From NCBI RefSeq assembly GCF_000214355.1, contig NC_015577.1, forward strand, positions 806,001 through 870,000: a DNA stretch of 64,000 bases, written 5' to 3'. This document shows, piece after piece, positions 1-8,573 of the stretch. Both the position numbers and the translations under genes were made by a program. Position 1 is the stretch's first letter. Each line of letters starts with the position of its first letter. This stretch comes from Leadbettera azotonutricia ZAS-9 (GTDB taxonomy: Bacteria; Spirochaetota; Spirochaetia; Treponematales; Breznakiellaceae). The notes under the pieces were generated by a model. It was not told the origin of the DNA. It made no database searches and worked only from the letters and a program-made list of their open reading frames with translations.

Positions 1-372
1 TCTGATCTTATCAAAGATGGTGATTGGTTAGGCGGGATTCTATCTGCTCTGAATGGCCACTATATTTCTCTTGACTTGGGCGGTGTTGCAGGAACTGCGA
101 TTCCTGACAGTACTTCCCGGCCTGCAGATGACAAAATTAAAAGTATTACCTTGCCTGCCGGTATTACCTCTATCGGGGCAAATGTGCTTGTTAATTTGAC
201 AGGACTCACCGGTCTAACCGTTAACGTTGTTAACCCACCTGTTTTGGCTGGTTCACTGGGTTCTGGTTTGACCCCCAGTATCTATGTGCCTTCGGCATCT
301 GTTGTCGCATATCAAAACGCCGAAACTTGGAAGAATTATACAATAGTGGCTATAAGTAGCATTCTTCCCTAA
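1..372 (+). CDS. BspA-type leucine-rich repeat protein, C-terminal part (5' end outside window)
   Basis: The frame is open from base 1 to the TAA at 370-372, so only the last 123 residues are visible. They contain one recognisable BspA/LRR_5 repeat (KSITLPAGITSIGANVL) followed by the ending IYVPSASVVAYQNAETWKNY, which is the usual cap of treponemal BspA-like surface proteins. These proteins are generally secreted or surface-exposed and bind host or matrix ligands; some are C-terminal parts of signalling proteins. The signal peptide and other domains are outside the window, so location and role cannot be judged. The TIR-LRR gene at the other end of the window carries the same repeat type, so this could be the tail of a similar protein. 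Confidence 0.75.
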   Translation, partial: SDLIKDGDWLGGILSALNGHYISLDLGGVAGTAIPDSTSRPADDKIKSITLPAGITSIGANVLVNLTGLTGLTVNVVNPPVLAGSLGSGLTPSIYVPSASVVAYQNAETWKNYTIVAISSILP

Positions 373-392
373 AAGGACGAAGGCCGAGGATA

Positions 393-422
393 TTGACAAA
401 AAATGGGCTTCTATGCCATAGT
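393..422 (+). promoter_or_regulatory. Promoter of purB, apparently leaderless
   Basis: TTGACA at 393-398 and CATAGT at 417-422 are 18 bases apart. The last base of the -10 box is only six bases before the purB ATG at 428, and there is no Shine-Dalgarno sequence. A 16-base imperfect direct repeat starting CATAGTT occurs at 417-432 and again at 437-452 (three mismatches, 20-base period), and 9-base inverted arms flank the region. The promoter call is inferred from spacing only. Confidence 0.5.
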
Positions 423-427
423 TTGAC

Positions 428-1894
428 ATGGAAGCCCATAGTTCAACACGGACAATTTTTCAAAATATAAGCTCTATCGATCACCGGTACTCAATTTCTG
501 AAGCGGCTGTTTTTGACGCCCTGGTTCCCTGGATTTCCGAGGAAGCTTCGGTAGGGGCATGCGTCAGGGCGGAAATAGCCCTGGTCGTGGCCCATCTAAA
601 AGTCAGGGGCCAGCTTAATGATTCTCTAAGGAAGAACCTCGAACACGCTACGGAAATTATAAGCCCTGAGGAAGTGTACGCCGAGGAAGAAAAAACCCGC
701 CACAATATACGCGCCCTGGTGAATGTTATAAAGAAGAAAGTCCCTTCCGAGGTCGCCCCCCTGGTTCATCTGGGGGCTACCAGCGTTGACATTCTGGACA
801 CAAGCCTTTCGTACCGCATGAAGGGCGTTACCCTGGCGGTGGTACTCCCGGAACTCAAGAAACTCGAGGTCCTGCTCTGCAATTTTGCCGAGAAGGAAGC
901 GGAGACCCCCCAGGTTGGCCGCACCCATGGCCAGCACGCGGTGCCCATCACTGTGGGTTTTGCCGTGGCGGAATATATTTCCCGCCTGGGCAAGTCCATA
1001 CTCGAAATTGAGCGCCTTGCGGGGAACCTCAAAGGCAAGCTTGCCGGCGCTGTGGGGGCTTACAATGCCACCAGCATGATAGTCAAAGACCCCGAAGAGC
1101 TTGAACGTATCTACCTCGCTGAACTCGGCCTTGAACCATCCGAACATTCGACCCAGCTTGTAGAGCCGGAATACCTTCTCCGGCTGCTTCTGGAATTCAA
1201 CACCGCCTTCGGTGTCATTGCCAATCTGGCGGACGATCTCCGCAACCTCCAGCGCAGCGAAATCGGCGAACTCCGTGAAGGCTTTGGGGCTGACCAGGTG
1301 GGATCTTCCACCATGCCCCAAAAGCGCAACCCATGGAATTCCGAGCATGTCAAAAGCCTCTGGAAGGCTTTCATGCCCAGGGTGATGACCTTTTTCATGG
1401 ATCAAATCAGCGAGCACCAGCGGGATCTTTCCAATTCCGCAAGCCAGCGTTTTATTGCCGACTATGTTGCGGGCTTCAGCCTCGCAGTGTCCCGCATGTC
1501 CGGCGTAATCGAAGGCCTCGGCGCCGACCATGAGCGGCTTTTAGCCAACCTCAGGGGCAACACCGGCATCCCAGGCGGTGTCCTTGCCGAACCCGCATAC
1601 ATACTGTTGGCCGAAAGCGGCGTCTCGGACGCCCACGAAGTGATACGCAAGATCACCCTTGCTGCAGAAAAAGAAAAACTCTCCTTTGCCCAGGCCCTAT
1701 CAAGGGAAAGCGATGTGCTTGCCCGTATTGGCAATAAAATGCTGGAACTTGGGTTGATATCAGCATCAGGCGAAGTCTCAAAAGCCGCCTTGGCATGGTT
1801 TGAGAAACCTGAACAATATTGCGGTTTGGCAGTAAAGAAAGCTAAAACTCTTTCTGCTAAATATAGAGAATTAATGGAGACAAAAAATGTTTGA
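428..1894 (+). CDS. purB: Adenylosuccinate lyase
   Basis: PurB cleaves adenylosuccinate to AMP plus fumarate, and SAICAR to AICAR plus fumarate, in cytosolic purine synthesis. The 488-residue product has the fumarase/aspartase-superfamily signature GSSTMPQKRNP near residue 292, the conserved GRTHGQHAVP near residue 163 and the substrate-loop histidine region. Length is normal for the family. The homology starts almost at once (IFQNISSIDHRYS), so the ATG at 428 is a good start even though no Shine-Dalgarno site precedes it. It overlaps guaB by eight bases and leads a run of purine genes that together convert IMP to AMP and GMP. Confidence 0.95.
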   Translation: MEAHSSTRTIFQNISSIDHRYSISEAAVFDALVPWISEEASVGACVRAEIALVVAHLKVRGQLNDSLRKNLEHATEIISPEEVYAEEEKTRHNIRALVNVIKKKVPSEVAPLVHLGATSVDILDTSLSYRMKGVTLAVVLPELKKLEVLLCNFAEKEAETPQVGRTHGQHAVPITVGFAVAEYISRLGKSILEIERLAGNLKGKLAGAVGAYNATSMIVKDPEELERIYLAELGLEPSEHSTQLVEPEYLLRLLLEFNTAFGVIANLADDLRNLQRSEIGELREGFGADQVGSSTMPQKRNPWNSEHVKSLWKAFMPRVMTFFMDQISEHQRDLSNSASQRFIADYVAGFSLAVSRMSGVIEGLGADHERLLANLRGNTGIPGGVLAEPAYILLAESGVSDAHEVIRKITLAAEKEKLSFAQALSRESDVLARIGNKMLELGLISASGEVSKAALAWFEKPEQYCGLAVKKAKTLSAKYRELMETKNV

Positions 1895-3323
1895 CGAAGC
1901 CTATTCCTACGATGACGTGCTCCTCCTTCCGGGGTATTCGGAAATACTTCCCAAGGAATGCGACATCGCAACTACCCTTTGTGCCGATATACGGCTCAAC
2001 GTGCCTATCATTTCCGCGGCTATGGATACGGTAACTGAAGAGAAACTCGCCATCGCAATAGCCCTTGAAGGCGGCGCAGGCGTGATACACCGGAACCTCA
2101 GCCCCGAGGAGCAAGCCCGGCAGGCTGCTTCGGTGAAGCGTTTCCTTAACTGGGTTATTGAGACCCCGGTGACCGTGGGTGAGGATGCGAAAGTAAAAGA
2201 CGTTAAAGCAGTGATGAACCGCTTCAACGTTTCGGGCCTTCCGGTGCTGGATACCAATAACCGGCTTGTAGGGATTATCACCGGGCGGGACCTGCGTTTC
2301 TGCAATGACGATACCCTCAATGTAGTTGATGTGATGACCAGAAATCCCGTGGTGGAGCAGGGGGAGCCTTCGGTCTCCAGCGCCAGGGAAAAATTCGACA
2401 AGCACCGCATCGAGAAACTTCCCGTGGTGGATGCCGAAGGGAGGCTCACCGGACTTATCACTGTCAAGGATATGGAGAAACATGCCTTCTACCCCAAGGC
2501 AGCCACCGACAAGGGCGGGAGGCTTATCGTAGGGGCGGCAGTTTCGCCCCAGGATTACAATGTGCGCATGCCCCTCCTAAAAGATGCCAAGATTGATTTT
2601 GTCGTTCTTGATACTGCCCATGGGGATTCAAAGAATGTAATGGCGGCGATACAGGGCATAAAAGAAAAATACGGCGTTCCGGTGATAGGCGGAAACGTGG
2701 CGACCAAAGAAGGGACCCGCAGGCTCATCGAAGCGGGGGCGGACGCAGTAAAAGTGGGCATAGGCCCAGGCTCCATCTGCACCACCCGGGTTGTATCGGG
2801 CATAGGGGTTCCTCAGTTTACCGCTGTATGGGACTGCGCCGAGGAAGCCGCCAAATCGGGCATTCCCGTCATTGCTGACGGCGGCATTAAATTCTCCGGT
2901 GACATCACCAAAGCCATAGGCGCTGGTGCAAATGTGGTAATGATAGGAAATCTCTTTGCGGGCCTTAAAGAAGCGCCGGGCAGCGAGGTTATTTTTGACG
3001 GCAGGATTTACAAGGAATACCGGGGCATGGGCAGCATGGGCGCCATTGCGGACGGTTCAGGCGATCGCTACCAGATGGGCAAGGACGAAACTCCCGTACC
3101 CGAGGGCATTGAGGGCCGGGTGCCTTATCGGGGCGAACTCCGGGAATACCTTAACCAGCTTAGCTCGGGGCTGCGCAAAGGCATGGGGTATTGCGGGTGT
3201 AAGGATATCGATGATCTCAAGAAGTACCGGAAATTTGTGAAGATAACCGCAGCAGGCCTCCGGGAAAGCCATGCCCACGATATTACCATTACCCAGGAAG
3301 CGCCTAACTATTCGAGGAGCTAG
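1887..3323 (+). CDS. guaB: Inosine-5'-monophosphate dehydrogenase
   Basis: GuaB oxidises IMP to XMP with NAD, the committed step to GMP. The 478-residue protein begins with the typical YDDVLLLPG, has two CBS modules at about residues 90-205, and the catalytic loop GPGSICTTR with the cysteine near residue 298; the flap and [14 protein letters not shown] region are intact. It is translationally coupled to purB by an eight-base overlap, with a ribosome-binding site (taatggaga) inside the end of purB. The CBS pair usually gives allosteric control by adenine or guanine nucleotides, but that is family knowledge, not visible here. Confidence 0.96.
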   Translation: MFDEAYSYDDVLLLPGYSEILPKECDIATTLCADIRLNVPIISAAMDTVTEEKLAIAIALEGGAGVIHRNLSPEEQARQAASVKRFLNWVIETPVTVGEDAKVKDVKAVMNRFNVSGLPVLDTNNRLVGIITGRDLRFCNDDTLNVVDVMTRNPVVEQGEPSVSSAREKFDKHRIEKLPVVDAEGRLTGLITVKDMEKHAFYPKAATDKGGRLIVGAAVSPQDYNVRMPLLKDAKIDFVVLDTAHGDSKNVMAAIQGIKEKYGVPVIGGNVATKEGTRRLIEAGADAVKVGIGPGSICTTRVVSGIGVPQFTAVWDCAEEAAKSGIPVIADGGIKFSGDITKAIGAGANVVMIGNLFAGLKEAPGSEVIFDGRIYKEYRGMGSMGAIADGSGDRYQMGKDETPVPEGIEGRVPYRGELREYLNQLSSGLRKGMGYCGCKDIDDLKKYRKFVKITAAGLRESHAHDITITQEAPNYSRS

Positions 3324-3326
3324 CCG

Positions 3327-4088
3327 CTGCAGACTGACATAAAATCAAGGCTCGATCTTTGGTACAAAAAGATCAATCGTCCTGAATTTATCCCTTTGGA
3401 TCCGGTGCAGTTTCCCCATCGGTTTTCCAAAAGGGAAGATATCGAAATTGCCGCCTTTCTTGCCAGCGCCATTGCCTGGGGCCGCCGCGATCTCATCATC
3501 AAGTCCGCAGAGCGCATGTTCTCCCTTCTGGGCCTGAGCCCTCATGCTTTTATAATGGATGGCGATTATAAAAAACTGAAAGAAAATTGCGTTCACCGGA
3601 CTTTTTTTGAAAAAGATCTGAAATATTTCTGCAAGGGATTTAAAGCCTGTTACAAAAAATACGGAAACCTGGAAAATCTTTTTGCGTCAGCGTTAAATGC
3701 ACCGGGCGGTTCCGGCGATATATGGGAAGGCATCGTTTTGTTCCGCGAAGAGATGGCCAAAGGGAATGGCGGCGTCTATACCAAGCACATCGCCAACTCC
3801 GAAGCCAACTCAGCCTGTAAACGCATCAACCTGAGCCTGCGCTGGCTCGTCCGCCGTGAGGGACCAATCGACCTTGGTATCTGGAAAGGTATTTCTCCTT
3901 CTTTGTTAATTATTCCCCTGGATGTCCATGTGGGGCGGGTTTCACGTTCGTTGGGGCTTCTGGCTTCGGGCCGCCAGGCAAATGACAAAAAGACGGCTAT
4001 TGCGCTGACAGAGAAACTGCGAGGCTTTTGCCTGGAAGATCCTATAAAATACGATTTGGCGCTTTTTGGGATGGGGGCAGCATTATAG
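3327..4088 (+). CDS. TIGR02757/DUF2400 family protein with probable CTG start
   Basis: The product matches the TIGR02757 (DUF2400) family of unknown function, recognisable by FPHRFSKREDIEIAAFLASA near the N-terminus and by the conserved PLDVHVGRVSR segment. Family members begin about 25 residues before FPHRF with a helix of the type seen here upstream of TTG 3396 (KSRLDLWYKKINRPEF). No ATG, GTG or TTG supports that extension, but CTG at 3327 follows the Shine-Dalgarno AGGAG (3315-3319) by seven bases, so CTG is chosen, giving 253 residues. TTG 3396 is the fallback. It sits three bases after guaB inside the purine cluster, which hints at a nucleotide link but does not prove one. Confidence 0.8.
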   Translation: MQTDIKSRLDLWYKKINRPEFIPLDPVQFPHRFSKREDIEIAAFLASAIAWGRRDLIIKSAERMFSLLGLSPHAFIMDGDYKKLKENCVHRTFFEKDLKYFCKGFKACYKKYGNLENLFASALNAPGGSGDIWEGIVLFREEMAKGNGGVYTKHIANSEANSACKRINLSLRWLVRREGPIDLGIWKGISPSLLIIPLDVHVGRVSRSLGLLASGRQANDKKTAIALTEKLRGFCLEDPIKYDLALFGMGAAL

Positions 4089-4171
4089 GCCATCCATTGA
4101 AAAGAAAGCGGCCTTGGTGTATCCTGAAAAGGGTACAGCCCCAAAACGATTTTTTTCTCTAAGGAAGAAAC

Positions 4172-5398
4172 ATGAAAGTAGTGGTGATAGGCGCCCAGTG
4201 GGGCGATGAAGGGAAGGGCAAGATCGTGGATTATCTGGCGAATGAAGCCCAGATAATCGTCCGTTTTTCAGGCGGCGCCAATGCGGGGCATACCATCGTT
4301 ATTGGCGACCAGCAGTACGCCCTGCACCTGATCCCTTCGGGGATACTGTACCCTGACAAGATGGTCATTCTGGGGGCGGGCATGGTCATTGACCCTGTGG
4401 CGCTCTTTACCGAAATCAAGATGCTCCAGGACAGGGGCATTGATACTTCGGGGCGGATTCTGATTTCCGACCGTGCTCACATTGTGCTTCCCCGTTATAT
4501 CCAGATTGACAAGGAGCGGGACGAGGCGCGGAAAAAGCCCATCGGCACTACGGGGCGGGGCATAGGCATCACCTATTCCATGAAGAGCGATCGCGACGGC
4601 ATACGCCTGGCGGATCTTTCGTGGAAAGAAAAGATGGACGAGCTTGACAAAGCCGACCTGGACTTTTTGGCGCCCTACCTCGACAGGCTTGAAGCCATGA
4701 GCATAGACCTTTCGGCTTTCCTTGTGCATCACAAAAATTCCCAGATACTTTTTGAAGGCGCCCAGGGAACACTCCTCGACCTTGACCTTGGAACTTACCC
4801 CTATGTTTCGAGCGGCATGTCATGCGCTGCTGGCGCTGCCATAGGGGGCTGTGTTGGCCCCCGCGCTTTGGACAAGGTGCTGGGTGTTTTTAAGGCTTAC
4901 AGCACCCGGGTTGGGAACGGGCCTTTCCCCAGCGAGTTTGATCCCAGCGGCGAGGATGAGCTTTGCAAATTTGTCCGGGAGACCGGGCGTGAATACGGCG
5001 TTACTACCGGGAGGCCCCGGCGCTGCGGTTATCTTGACCTTGTGGCCCTTCGTTACGCCTGCCTTACCAATTCCATCGACAGTCTCGTGATGACCCACCT
5101 GGACGTGTACGACACCCTCGATGAGATCAAGGCCTGCGTGGCGTACAGGCTTGGCGACAAGATGATCGAAAATTTCCCCGCATCCATTGCGGCTTTGAAC
5201 AGCGCAACCCCGGTGCTTCGTACTTTTCCGGGGTGGAAAAAGACGCTCTCCAATGCCCTGACCTATGAGGAATTCCCCATAGCGGCCATGGAGTACATTG
5301 AGTTCATTGAGCGTTTCTGCGAGACTCCTATTCACATTGTTTCTGTGGGCTATGACAGGAAGGAAACGATTATTCGAAAGTCGCCCTGGACTATATAA
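4172..5398 (+). CDS. purA: Adenylosuccinate synthetase
   Basis: PurA joins aspartate to IMP using GTP to give adenylosuccinate, the substrate of PurB. The protein opens with the GTP-binding signature GAQWGDEGKGK and contains the IMP and aspartate loop VTTGRPRRCGYLD near residue 272. At 408 residues it is slightly shorter than the usual 425-430, with no key motif missing. An AAGGAAG ribosome-binding site precedes the ATG. An 83-base gap separates it from the DUF2400 gene, so it may have its own promoter; guaA follows 21 bases after its stop. Confidence 0.96.
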   Translation: MKVVVIGAQWGDEGKGKIVDYLANEAQIIVRFSGGANAGHTIVIGDQQYALHLIPSGILYPDKMVILGAGMVIDPVALFTEIKMLQDRGIDTSGRILISDRAHIVLPRYIQIDKERDEARKKPIGTTGRGIGITYSMKSDRDGIRLADLSWKEKMDELDKADLDFLAPYLDRLEAMSIDLSAFLVHHKNSQILFEGAQGTLLDLDLGTYPYVSSGMSCAAGAAIGGCVGPRALDKVLGVFKAYSTRVGNGPFPSEFDPSGEDELCKFVRETGREYGVTTGRPRRCGYLDLVALRYACLTNSIDSLVMTHLDVYDTLDEIKACVAYRLGDKMIENFPASIAALNSATPVLRTFPGWKKTLSNALTYEEFPIAAMEYIEFIERFCETPIHIVSVGYDRKETIIRKSPWTI

Positions 5399-5419
5399 AA
5401 GCAGTAACGGGAGGGTTAT

Positions 5420-7009
5420 ATGGATAAAATTCTGGTTTTGGACTTCGGCAGCCAGACCACGGCCCTCATCGGGCGGCGCATCAGGGAACTTGGGGTCTAT
5501 TCTGAAGTTATCCCCGGCGATACTCCTCTTACTGATGAGTTTCTTGCAAGCGATACATGCAAAGGTGTTAAGGGGCTTATTCTCTCGGGATCTCCTGAGT
5601 CGGTGTATACCAAAGAGGGCAGCGTGCCCGACCCTAAAGTGTATTCCTGCGGCCTTCCGCTTTTGGGGATCTGTTACGGCCTCCAGCGCATGACATACGA
5701 CAACGGCGGCAAAGTCGAAGCTCTCCCCAAGCGTGAATACGGCGGGGTAGGTGTTACACTTGATGATGCAGATCCGCCCCCCCATGCACTTTCTTTTATC
5801 AATGGTTTTAAGAAAAAAAGTTTTACTGCCTGGATGAGCCATGGCGATACGCTGACAAGACTTGCCCCTGGTTTTCTGCAATTCGGCACGAGTGAGACTG
5901 GCTTCCCTGCGGTAGTGATCCACGAATCCAAATCCTGGTTCGGCCTACAGTTCCACCCCGAGGTTACCCACTCAGAAGGGGGCCTCGACATACTCGCTGC
6001 GTACACCTTCGGTGTGTGCCGTTGCGAAAAAAATTGGACCATGGAACATTATGTTGAAGAAGTACGCCGTAGCCTCGCAGCCAGGGTTGAAAAAAATCCG
6101 GTGCTGCTTCTCATTTCCGGCGGCGTGGATTCTACTGTCGCGGGGGCGCTGCTCCTCAAGACCCTCGACCCTGACCATGTTCACCTTATGTACATGGACA
6201 CGGGCCTTATGCGCAAGGATGAAACCAAAACAGTAAAAGTGGCGCTTGAAAAACTCGGTGCCAGGCACCTTCATATTATCCACTGCGAAGATGAATTCCT
6301 CGCCAAGCTCAAAGGGCTGGAAGATCCCGAGGCTAAGCGTAAGGCTATCGGCGATCTTTTTATTACCATACAGGAGCGGGAAGTTGCCCGTCTTGGCCTT
6401 CCTGATTCCTACTTTCTTGCCCAGGGAACTCTCTACACCGATCTTATCGAAAGCGGCAAAGGTGTGGGGAAGAAAGCCCACCTCATCAAGAGCCATCACA
6501 ATGTGGGGAGTCCTCTGGTAGACGCCAAACGCAAGGCGGGCCGCATCATCGAGCCTTTGGACAAACTATACAAAGACGAAGTCCGTGCCCTTGGCCGTCT
6601 TCTTGTTGTGGATGAAGAAGTTGTGCGCCGCCATCCCTTCCCCGGCCCCGGCCTTGGGGTGCGCATACTGGGTGAAGTTACTAAAGAGAAGTGCGATATA
6701 CTCCGCGAGGCCGACGCCATTTTTATTTCCGAATTGAAAAAACGCAATTTGTACGATGAAATATGGCAGGCTTTTGCGGTGCTGCTCCCCATACGCTCGG
6801 TGGGCGTTGCGGGCGATGTTCGTAAGTACGGCTGGGTGCTTGCCCTGCGGGCTATTACTTCTGCTGACGGCATGACCGCCGATGTGTATCCTTTCCCCAC
6901 CAAGGATCTGCTTGAGATTTCTACGCTCATTACCAATGAAGTGCAGGACATTGGACGGGTGACGTACGATATTTCATCAAAGCCGCCGGCCACCATTGAG
7001 TGGGAGTAG
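5420..7009 (+). CDS. guaA: GMP synthase (glutamine-hydrolysing)
   Basis: GuaA aminates XMP to GMP with glutamine and ATP. The 529-residue protein has an N-terminal class I glutaminase domain with the nucleophile in LLGICYG near residue 85 and the catalytic His/Glu in FHPEVTHSE near residue 178. The ATP pyrophosphatase P-loop LLISGGVDST follows near residue 230 and the dimerisation domain ends in the typical KPPATIEWE. GGGAGG precedes the ATG. With purB, guaB and purA it completes both branches from IMP. The 214 bases downstream to mgtE hold no gene I can support. Confidence 0.96.
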   Translation: MDKILVLDFGSQTTALIGRRIRELGVYSEVIPGDTPLTDEFLASDTCKGVKGLILSGSPESVYTKEGSVPDPKVYSCGLPLLGICYGLQRMTYDNGGKVEALPKREYGGVGVTLDDADPPPHALSFINGFKKKSFTAWMSHGDTLTRLAPGFLQFGTSETGFPAVVIHESKSWFGLQFHPEVTHSEGGLDILAAYTFGVCRCEKNWTMEHYVEEVRRSLAARVEKNPVLLLISGGVDSTVAGALLLKTLDPDHVHLMYMDTGLMRKDETKTVKVALEKLGARHLHIIHCEDEFLAKLKGLEDPEAKRKAIGDLFITIQEREVARLGLPDSYFLAQGTLYTDLIESGKGVGKKAHLIKSHHNVGSPLVDAKRKAGRIIEPLDKLYKDEVRALGRLLVVDEEVVRRHPFPGPGLGVRILGEVTKEKCDILREADAIFISELKKRNLYDEIWQAFAVLLPIRSVGVAGDVRKYGWVLALRAITSADGMTADVYPFPTKDLLEISTLITNEVQDIGRVTYDISSKPPATIEWE

Positions 7010-7226
7010 CTTGATGATATGTACTTACCTTATATAGGTTATGCGTGTGGATAAATCCGCTGCCGGTCTTTGACCCAAAGGGCTGCTTTAGCTCCTTTTT
7101 CCATTCAATTGCTTCTTTCCCAATAGGGACAGGATCGGGCTTGAAGAACATTTAAGCGGTGAACACTCTCTAATAGCCAAACTTCCTCAAATCTGCTATC
7201 ATAACTTTGAATCGGAGAGGCTTTTG

Positions 7227-8564
7227 ATGGACGAAATAATAGAAATCATTAATGGAACCCCAATTGACATAAAGAGGCTTCATGCTATTTTTGCGGGGAT
7301 GAATCCTGTGGATATAGCCGGGTTGTTCGAAGATATGGATAAGGACAGCATTGGACAGGTGTTTCGGGTGCTGCCCAAGGCCATTGCGGCTGAGGTTTTT
7401 GCGTATATAGAGCCTGACGAGCAGCAGCTGATTGTCGAGAACCTTACGGATAAGGAAATCAGTGAAATCATCAATAAGCTGTTCATGGACGATACGGTGG
7501 ACTTTATCGAGGAGATGCCTGCCAATGTGGTGAAACGGGTATTGCAGAATGTAGGGGTGGAAAAAAGGAAGCTCATCAATCAAATATTGAGGTATCCTGA
7601 GGATTCTGCCGGCAGTGTCATGACCACTGAGTACATCAACCTCGGGGAAGACATGACGGTTGCCGAGGCCTTTGATTTTATACGAAAAACTGGCGTTAAC
7701 AAGGAAACCATATATACCAGCTATGTCATCACTCCGGACAGGAAGCTCATAGGCAGCCTGTCTGCCAAGACCCTCATGCTTGCGCAGCCGGGGGAAAGGG
7801 TGAGCGATATAATGGAGAAGAATGTTATTCATACCCATACTACAGACGATCAGGAAATGGTGGCTGGGCTGTTTAAAAAGTATGACCTCCTTTCCATGCC
7901 CGTTGTTGATAATGACGACAGGCTTGTGGGTATTGTTACGGTTGATGATGTGCTCGAGATCATAGAAGAGGAGAGCACCGAAGATATCGAAATAATGGGC
8001 GCCTTGCAGCCGTCTGAAGAGCCTTATATGAAAACAGGGATTATTCAGCTTGCAAAAAACCGTATGCTTTGGCTTCTGGTGCTGATGCTTTCTGCAACTG
8101 TCACCGGCGCTGTGCTGTCGGGTTTTGAAGACGCTCTTGCGGTTCTGCCTATACTGGTTATTTTTATCCCAATGCTGATGGACACGGGAGGTAACGCAGG
8201 TTCTCAAAGTTCTACACTGATTATTCGCGGTATGGCCCTTGGGGAAATCGAAAGCAAGAATCTTTTGGAAGTTTTATGGAAAGAGGTGCGTATAGGTTTT
8301 CTCTGTGGTATTGTTCTTGGATTTATCAATTTTATCCGCGTTTATTTAATGAACGGCAGGAATGCGGTTCTTGCCTTTGCTGTAACGATGAGTTTGTTTT
8401 GTACAATCATAATTGCAAAAATGGTCGGCTGTATGCTTCCCATTGTTGCCAAGAAAATAAAAGTTGATCCGGCCATAATGGCAGCGCCTCTTATAACTAC
8501 TATCGTTGATGCCGCCTCGCTGCTTATTTATTTTTCCATTGCCAAATTGATTTTTAAAATATAG
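7227..8564 (+). CDS. mgtE: Magnesium transporter MgtE
   Basis: MgtE is an inner-membrane Mg2+ channel gated by cytoplasmic magnesium. Domains in order: a helical MgtE N domain (about residues 1-130), a CBS pair (about 135-255, ending VGIVTVDDVLEIIEEE), a connecting helix and five membrane helices with the ion-path motif PMLMDTGGNAGSQSS. Length of 445 residues is normal. A TTG three bases upstream is in frame, but GGAGAGG at 7214-7220 is best spaced for ATG 7227. It converges on the EndoQ-helicase gene with nine bases between the stops, with no obvious terminator between them. Confidence 0.93.
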   Translation: MDEIIEIINGTPIDIKRLHAIFAGMNPVDIAGLFEDMDKDSIGQVFRVLPKAIAAEVFAYIEPDEQQLIVENLTDKEISEIINKLFMDDTVDFIEEMPANVVKRVLQNVGVEKRKLINQILRYPEDSAGSVMTTEYINLGEDMTVAEAFDFIRKTGVNKETIYTSYVITPDRKLIGSLSAKTLMLAQPGERVSDIMEKNVIHTHTTDDQEMVAGLFKKYDLLSMPVVDNDDRLVGIVTVDDVLEIIEEESTEDIEIMGALQPSEEPYMKTGIIQLAKNRMLWLLVLMLSATVTGAVLSGFEDALAVLPILVIFIPMLMDTGGNAGSQSSTLIIRGMALGEIESKNLLEVLWKEVRIGFLCGIVLGFINFIRVYLMNGRNAVLAFAVTMSLFCTIIIAKMVGCMLPIVAKKIKVDPAIMAAPLITTIVDAASLLIYFSIAKLIFKI

Positions 8565-8573
8565 GGTTTTGAA

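Noticed and set aside
626-1531. 301-residue open frame antisense to purB
   Set aside because: It is a mirror frame of a clear enzyme gene, with no ribosome-binding site or recognisable protein features.
4820-5923. 367-residue frame antisense to purA and guaA
   Set aside because: It spans the junction of two certain genes on the opposite strand and resembles no protein.
6930-7151. Minus-strand 73-residue frame overlapping the end of guaA (FFKPDPVPIGKEAIEWKKEL)
   Set aside because: The first half reads like protein, but it has no clear start signal, matches no family I know and runs into guaA; left out as unsupported.
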